Shown here piece by piece: positions 58,692 through 64,000 of a DNA stretch of 64,000 nucleotides. The stretch covers positions 1,798,001 through 1,862,000 of the forward strand of contig NC_063073.1 of assembly GCF_022605165.1 (NCBI RefSeq). Direction: 5' to 3'. The notes beneath the pieces are model-generated. The model was not told the DNA's origin. It saw only the letters and a list, made by a program, of their open reading frames with translations, and did not search any database. The stretch is from Purpureocillium takamizusanense (taxonomy: Eukaryota; Ascomycota; Sordariomycetes; Hypocreales; Ophiocordycipitaceae). The stretch's first letter is position 1. Each line of letters begins with the position of its first letter. A program made the position numbers and the translations under genes.

Positions 58692-59458
58692 ATGACCGTC
58701 GACAAAATCGTCAGCGAGCCCACCCTCTCCGCTGTCCTCCAGACCTCGGACCAGGCCCGCGACCAGGCCGACAGCCTCCTCCGCCTTACCGATCAGGCCC
58801 GCGACGGTCGCCCCTCCGCCGAGCTGCAGGCCGAGATCGCCAAGCAGCAGAAGCAGCTCTTCACCAGCATCGCCCACCTACGCGGCCTGCACCGCGCCGC
58901 CTGCGTCGCCGCCCGTGAAACGAAGACCGTCACCTCCGAGCGACGCCAGGAGGTCGACCACCTGCACCTGCAGCTCCAGAATCTCTACTACGAGCAGCGC
59001 CATCTCCAGGGCGAGATTGCCGCCTGCGAGTCTTACGAGTATGTTCTCTGCGCCCCTTGCGCCATAGCTCTGAGCCCCGTCACCATCTGTTCGCAGCTGA
59101 CCAAGGATTCCTCAGTCATAAATACCAGCAACTGCCTCTGATCCCCGTGGAAGAGTTTCTCGCCCAGCACCCCGAGCACGTCGACGATGACGAGAACGAG
59201 CTCATGACGGCGCGCATCGACCACGAGCGGGCGGAGCGCGAGGCCCTTGAGCAGCAGCGTCAGGAGCTCCTCAAGCGCAAGCAGAAGCTCATCGCGGACA
59301 ACAAGCGCCGCAAGGACGACCTCGCCAACCTGGACCACGATCTGGAGAAGTTCATTGACGTATGTTCTGCGCGCCCGCGTACCGCTCGCCATCTGGCTGA
59401 CATGAAATGACTACAGGCGGCGAAGCCTATCATGGAGCTGTTCGAGAAGGCACCATGA
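58692..59458 (+). CDS. THOC5: THO complex subunit 5 (THOC5/Fmip family)
   Basis: Subunit of THO/TREX, which couples transcription with mRNA packaging and export in the nucleus. Exons 58692-59038, 59116-59359 and 59417-59458 give 210 aa; the introns are 77 and 57 nt with GTATGT donors. The protein is almost wholly coiled coil: LHLQLQNLYYEQRHLQGEIA CES, then the family block YQQLPLIPVEEFLAQHPEHV, then ELMTARIDHERAEREALEQQ and RRKDDLANLDHDLEKFIDAA, ending KPIMELFEKAP. This matches the conserved core of animal THOC5 (a bilayer of helices around a VxxEEF motif). It is much shorter than animal THOC5, but fungal members are short. Confidence 0.9.
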
Positions 59459-61822
59459 GTCGAGACGCTCAACGCGGACAGATTGCGAATAATTGCCTGC
59501 TCTAAAGTGCACGTGTACGAGTCCAACTTGATACCTACATGACTGCCGTCGTGGTACGTATACTGTGCGGCCTTGCGCGCAGAGTTTCATGGCTAGAGCT
59601 GCCATGTCTATGGCACGCTGACGGCGGAGACACTTGAGATACCCAATACATTCGGCTCGCTAGCTGCCCGCCCACCGTTAAGAGGGGGCAGTCTGGATTA
59701 AGGCTGCAGCTCAGCGGCACGACACGGTGGTGAGCCCACGAAGTTGAAAAAAACGAAAGCCTGGAAGCAAGGACGTCGACACTTGGTCGCATCGGGGAAC
59801 TGACACGCACACGCCAGGACCCAGCGGCATCGTTGAGAGGGTTTGAGCCACATGGGGTTGCCTCGAGTGCTGGAGATCACAGCACCCAAGTTGCGCTGGT
59901 AGTGAGTGCGCATTTGCGCGGTTGTCTGTCGGTTGTTGGCTTTGGGACGACGAGGGCGAGGGCTCTGCGGCAGTGGCGGCGCCATGCCTCGCTATTTCGA
60001 GGGTCGGCAGCACGTTGGCCACTGCCTGTCGGACATGGCCCATGCTGCGCATCGGATCGACAAGGCTCGCCCATAGGAACGGTGCGAGAGACGGCCAAAC
60101 TCTAACAGTTTACGAAGACTAACGTCACTGTTTTGCTGTAGAATGTGCCGCGCTGGGGTTCTTGAGTTGGTCTCTGATCTGGAGGTGAAGATGCATGGCC
60201 GCAAGTAAGAGCGATAGTGTTCAATTGATCAACGCCCTCCAGAACAGGGAGAACCAGAATGTACCCAGTACATGATGCTACTTTTCATGCACAAAAAGGT
60301 AATTTAGCTGTTTTCCCTCACATGATCCCTTCTGACTGGAGCGATGGTGATCCCCAGTACGCATGGACGAGTCGTTGGAGCCACGTGCTGGGTTGGGTTG
60401 GCGAATCTTGTTTGAAGCAAACCACACCCCAGTCGGCCAAGCGATGTGGGATGGGAGCGACTTGAAGCCTCCCAACGTGTAGCAGTATATGCAAACGCCA
60501 TGGGTTGCATTGGCAGGTTTGCTCTGACATCAGCTGAACGAGTCTCCGAACGTCCCAAGGGGGCCCACAGCGGGAGTCGGACGATTTGCAGGTGGGGCAC
60601 AAACTGCCCGTGGGACAAATCCGGGAGTCAAAGCCAGCCATCAGGGGCGCCAGCAGGCAGGGGTGCCTCGTTGTGGCTGAAAGCACGAAGCTCAAATGCT
60701 GGCCACTTGGGAGGCCCCGTGCGGTGCAGCCGTTGGTCAAGAGGACGACCAACTTTCCTTGGGTGATGGTGATGCTCTCTCTCATGAAAGGAATGTGTTT
60801 GGTGCAGCCACCGAACGAACGCGCGACATGGAAGGACGGCCGCAGGTCCTCAGCATGCTTTTGGTGTGTGTCCCGAACTCTGATGGGCCTGTCGCACGGA
60901 TGTTCTTCCAAGACCAACATGACGTTTCTTCATGGCGTTAGCCTGTGGCTGTTTATCTACGACTAGCATTTCTGGGAGGGTCTTATCAGCCTGTTCATGG
61001 CGGCCATCCTGCCCGGAGTCGAGCCATTCAGAGGCGGCCAGGGACAAACGTTGAAGTGACGGGGCCCTCGAGAGGACTCGGAGGGGGCACTGACGATGGC
61101 CTCATGCTACGGACTGAACATTGGCGTGGGCGATCACGATGTCGGTGCGCATGACAGTCTCAGTTGTTCTCTTGTTGGATGAAGATGGGCGCCACCTTAT
61201 CAGAACGCACTAATCACTACCGCAAACATGAGCAACGGAGCGGGTCGACTACGCCATCTATCTATCGATGCCGAGCCAGTCGCTTGCATCATGAAGTGAG
61301 GGCTACCTCAGTGGCCGCTGTTGAAGAACAGCACGGTATAGACGTGTGGTAGCTGACCTTGGAGATGTCCTACACATTACAGCAGCCCGCAACGCGAGTA
61401 TGTACACTCATCTTATATCGTCTTGCGCGACAGTTGCTGCACATGGGGACGGAGCCGACCTCGACGAGCCCGTCGCGGAGCAGCGCTCGCCCACGTTTAC
61501 CAGCGATATGCTGTTGTGGAGACCTGGAGCAGCTGGGCCCATCAAGGATCGCAGTCGTCACTACTATTTCTCTTGAACGTCCGAATGTCAGTCCTGAAGC
61601 GGTCAAGATAAGACAAGATCTGGGCCGGAGGGGGCTTCTCATGGGATGCGCTCGAGGGTTTTCGGAGGATGGTGAACCGGAAGCGGACCGCAGCTCCGAC
61701 TCGGCAGCGGATAACTACTTCATACGGTGGTGTCTTCGTTCTCGACACGGGTAACTCGCCCCGGGGGGGCGGGGGGGGTGGGGGGAGGGTTGCCGCCTTT
61801 AGCAGCCACGGGAACAACAAAC

Positions 61823-61850
61823 ACGACGACGACGACGACGACGACGACGA
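61823..61850. repeat. (CGA)n microsatellite
   Basis: About nine CGA units; it makes an Asp run in one frame but is not in a called gene. Confidence 0.9.
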
Positions 61851-62589
61851 TACAACATCATGTTGGGTCCTGGACATCTGCGCCCCAGCCACGAGTGCCT
61901 CCCACGTTGCGAGCTCGAGTCAACGCTGGCCAATGATGCGAACAAAGGGTTGCCTCCCCGGGCCAAGCGCGGCCATATGCTGGTGTATTCGTCCCTTGTG
62001 CGACCACCAACCTCACCACCACAACCACCACCCTAAGCGGGCGCCGTCCCGACTCCCGTCACCAGTCCGTGTGTTGCGTTGTACCGGTGACATGTCGTGG
62101 CCCCATGCCCTGGTTGAATCTGCCCCTCGCGGAAGAATGACGCCGTCCGCGCGGGCGAGGAGCGGTCATGGCCGACTGCAACCGCGCAGAAAACAGCTCA
62201 GAACCCTGGTTTCCGCTTACAGCCGCCTAACCGCCGCGACTTACACCAGCGGCCGCCGTCATGGGGCCTCACGATCGTACCTCAGCGGGCGGCCGCTTTG
62301 AAGGTACCATCTCAATCTGATCGAGGTGCGTTCATGCGTCAGTGGTGCGCCCTGCCCCCCTGACTGCCGTCTGATGAATGGCTTTGTCCGACCTTCTGAC
62401 CCACCGCCGTCCTCATGTGAAGCTCGAGCAGGGCACAGATTGCTCTCCCGGATCCAAGCCTGCCAGTCACCACGATTATGCTCGAGCTGTTTCCTGACCG
62501 TTTACCTAACTTGCTTCGTTTGTCCCGTTGTCTGCGTCCCGTCTCTTCCCACATCTTTAATTCCCAAACTCTTGGGAGGCGCTGGCCCT

Positions 62590-62815
62590 CCTTCCTCTCC
62601 GCCTCTACCTTATCAATCCTTTTTGGCAAGAACTCCTTTGCATCGTCCCTGCCTCGAGAATCTGAGCACCTCATCGTTCTTGCTGCCCGCCTCCCCTATC
62701 AGGCTTCCCCCTTTCTCTTCTATTTTGCCGCTTCCCTCTCCGGCTTCTCCGCATACTCTCTTCAGCTCGCCTCTTCTCCTCTCTCCGTCTCTTCCTCCTC
62801 CGTTTGCAGCCGCGT
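62590..62815 (+). promoter_or_regulatory. Pyrimidine-rich leader of the glycosyltransferase gene
   Basis: Dense CT runs (CCTTCCTCTCC, CTCGCCTCTTCTCCTCTCTC) about 150-370 bp before the ATG. CT-rich tracts near transcription starts are common in filamentous fungi; the exact start is not visible. Confidence 0.5.
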
Positions 62816-62962
62816 GCCTCATCTCTTATCGCACCCAACACGTGTGCCAGCAATACGGGCTCTTCTACACAAGGCCCTTTCAACCCTCGCGGCCGCGGTC
62901 GACGCTGAGGACCACCACACCCGCTTCGACCACGATTCGCAACGAGTGTTCGTCCCGGAACA

Positions 62963-64000
62963 ATGTCTTTGTTTACATGGTGCTCACGGCGGGCAGGTGG
63001 CCTTAGCATGGTAGCCTTGACTATCCTCTGCTATCATGTCATCTCGCAGGCTTGGACTCTGGAGCGGCACGACCGCGGAAGGATTGGCCCGTCGGCCAAG
63101 GCGGCCACCCAGTACTCGCCCGCACCCAGTCCGGGCCCTGGCCTTTGGACTTTGATCTTTGCCTATTATTGCCTGCTGATACACGTCCTCGTTTTTGCAT
63201 TCCCCTTGCGCGCCTGCTGGTCGGTCTGGGACATCACTCGTTCCCTGAAGCAGACAGGGCGGAGAAATGCGGCGTTGCAAAGTCTCCGGAGGAACGATAC
63301 TGGTCGACGCGGATCATGCGCCTCCATCTCTAGCTCAGAGACGTTGACATCCGAGACAATGACGGCGGGCAGTAACGTCATCTCCTCAACCACTAGCGAT
63401 ACTAGCGACGTGGAGTTCGACATATACACCGACGAGATAAACTGCTCACCGAGCTCGATTATTCACGTCATCATAATTCCCAATTACAAGGAGGAGCTGG
63501 ACACCCTCAGGGAGACACTAGAGGTTCTGGCCTCTCACCCACAGGCGCATTACTCGTATGATGTGAGTTCTTCTCTAGACGGAGCTGCGGGTGCCTTGGC
63601 CAGCGATCCTTGATACAGTCTGACTGTGCTCGGTTGCCCTTCCCATTATCTTGAGTGCGCTGACTGGCCCCATTAGATTTACCTTGGTATGGAGCAGCGC
63701 GAGGTCAATGCCGAGCCCAAAGCTCTTGGGCTCATCGAAGAGTTTTCAAAGAGGTTTCGGTCGATAGACTACACGCTTCACCCTGCTGACATACCCGGCG
63801 AAGCCGCTGGAAAGGGTAGCAATGTGGGCTGGGCGGCCCGGAACTTGAGCGCAAAGTATTCCATGGCTGTTCGCCGGGACGTCATTGTCACAGGAATTGA
63901 CGGTATGTCAACTCTAGACGAACCATGTTTTGATAAGTCGCAGGAATGAATGCCAGCTTGACTGACACAGCATGGCGACTCGGCGTGTGCGTGAAGCGAT
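62963..64000 (+). CDS. Membrane glycosyltransferase, GT2-like, 3' part beyond window
   Basis: Exons 62963-63562 and 63677-63902 are clear; a further exon begins near 63,950 but its boundary is not settled. The N-terminus has two hydrophobic segments (LSMVALTILCYHVISQAW and LWTLIFAYYCLLIHVLVFAF) with a short basic region between, suggesting a membrane anchor. A Ser/Thr-rich linker follows. The catalytic start is IIHVIIIPNYKEELDTLRET, the usual GT-A nucleotide-sugar binding strand. Intron 63563-63676 joins HYSYDIYLGMEQREVNAEPK; then GEAAGKGSNVGWAARNL and RDVIVTGID lead to the expected DxD region. This matches a fungal GT2-related family of unknown sugar specificity. The end of the gene is outside the window. 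Confidence 0.82.

Larger units (their letters stand above)
59459..62962. other. 3.5-kb intergenic region upstream of the glycosyltransferase gene
   Basis: No family-matching frame. A 200-codon minus-strand frame at 60318-60920 opens with ATG but has no recognisable domain. Contains a (CGA)n run at 61823-61850 and G-tract near 61765-61785. From about 62,480 the sense strand is strongly pyrimidine-rich, typical of fungal promoters/5' leaders. Confidence 0.5.

Overview
The window is GC-rich nuclear DNA of a filamentous ascomycete, most likely a sordariomycete; Hypocreales is a guess. The evidence is the many short spliceosomal introns (about 50-110 nt, GTRNGN donors, CTAAC/CTGAC-like branch sites), a Zn2Cys6 regulator, a Clr5-domain protein, a BEM3-type RhoGAP and a SUL1/CYS14-type sulfate permease. 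Seventeen protein genes are supported, most of them rebuilt exon by exon with reading frames that close. No rRNA gene, convincing tRNA, transposon, CRISPR array or prokaryote-like operon was seen.

Layout. 0-8.6 kb is a compact housekeeping block: 60S ribosomal protein L11 (cut by the left edge), divergent spliceosomal SmB, a J-domain protein, a Clr5/TPR-like protein and a thioredoxin-PITH protein. 10.4-17.7 kb holds a BTB protein, a very large CorA-like membrane protein with an RS-rich N-terminus, and a small polyproline protein. 17.7-27.1 kb is a 9.4 kb gene-free stretch full of microsatellites and TAC/GTA palindromes. 27.1-39.6 kb holds a 1619-aa BEM3-like RhoGAP, a polyQ Zn2Cys6 regulator and a disordered protein with five RRxS motifs. 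After another gene-poor stretch (39.6-45.0 kb) come a WLM (Wss1-type) protease and a SulP sulfate permease. 53.1-59.5 kb holds a BUB2 TBC protein with a long N-terminal extension, an IZH3-like PAQR receptor and THOC5. The right end holds the first part of a GT2-like membrane glycosyltransferase.

The genes do not form a pathway or a secondary-metabolite cluster. Loose themes are RNA and translation (RPL11, SmB, THOC5), polarity and mitotic GTPase control (BEM3, BUB2), metal and sulfur handling (CorA-like, PAQR, sulfate permease) and protein quality or DNA-protein crosslink repair (J-domain, thioredoxin-PITH, WSS1).

I found no clear new multi-gene system. The most interesting items are the five-fold RRxS disordered protein, the extended BUB2, the RS-rich CorA-like protein, a 9-nt microexon in SmB, unusual GTCCGT splice donors used twice, an ATGA-overlapping uORF before the BTB gene, and clustered GTAC palindromes in the intergenic deserts.
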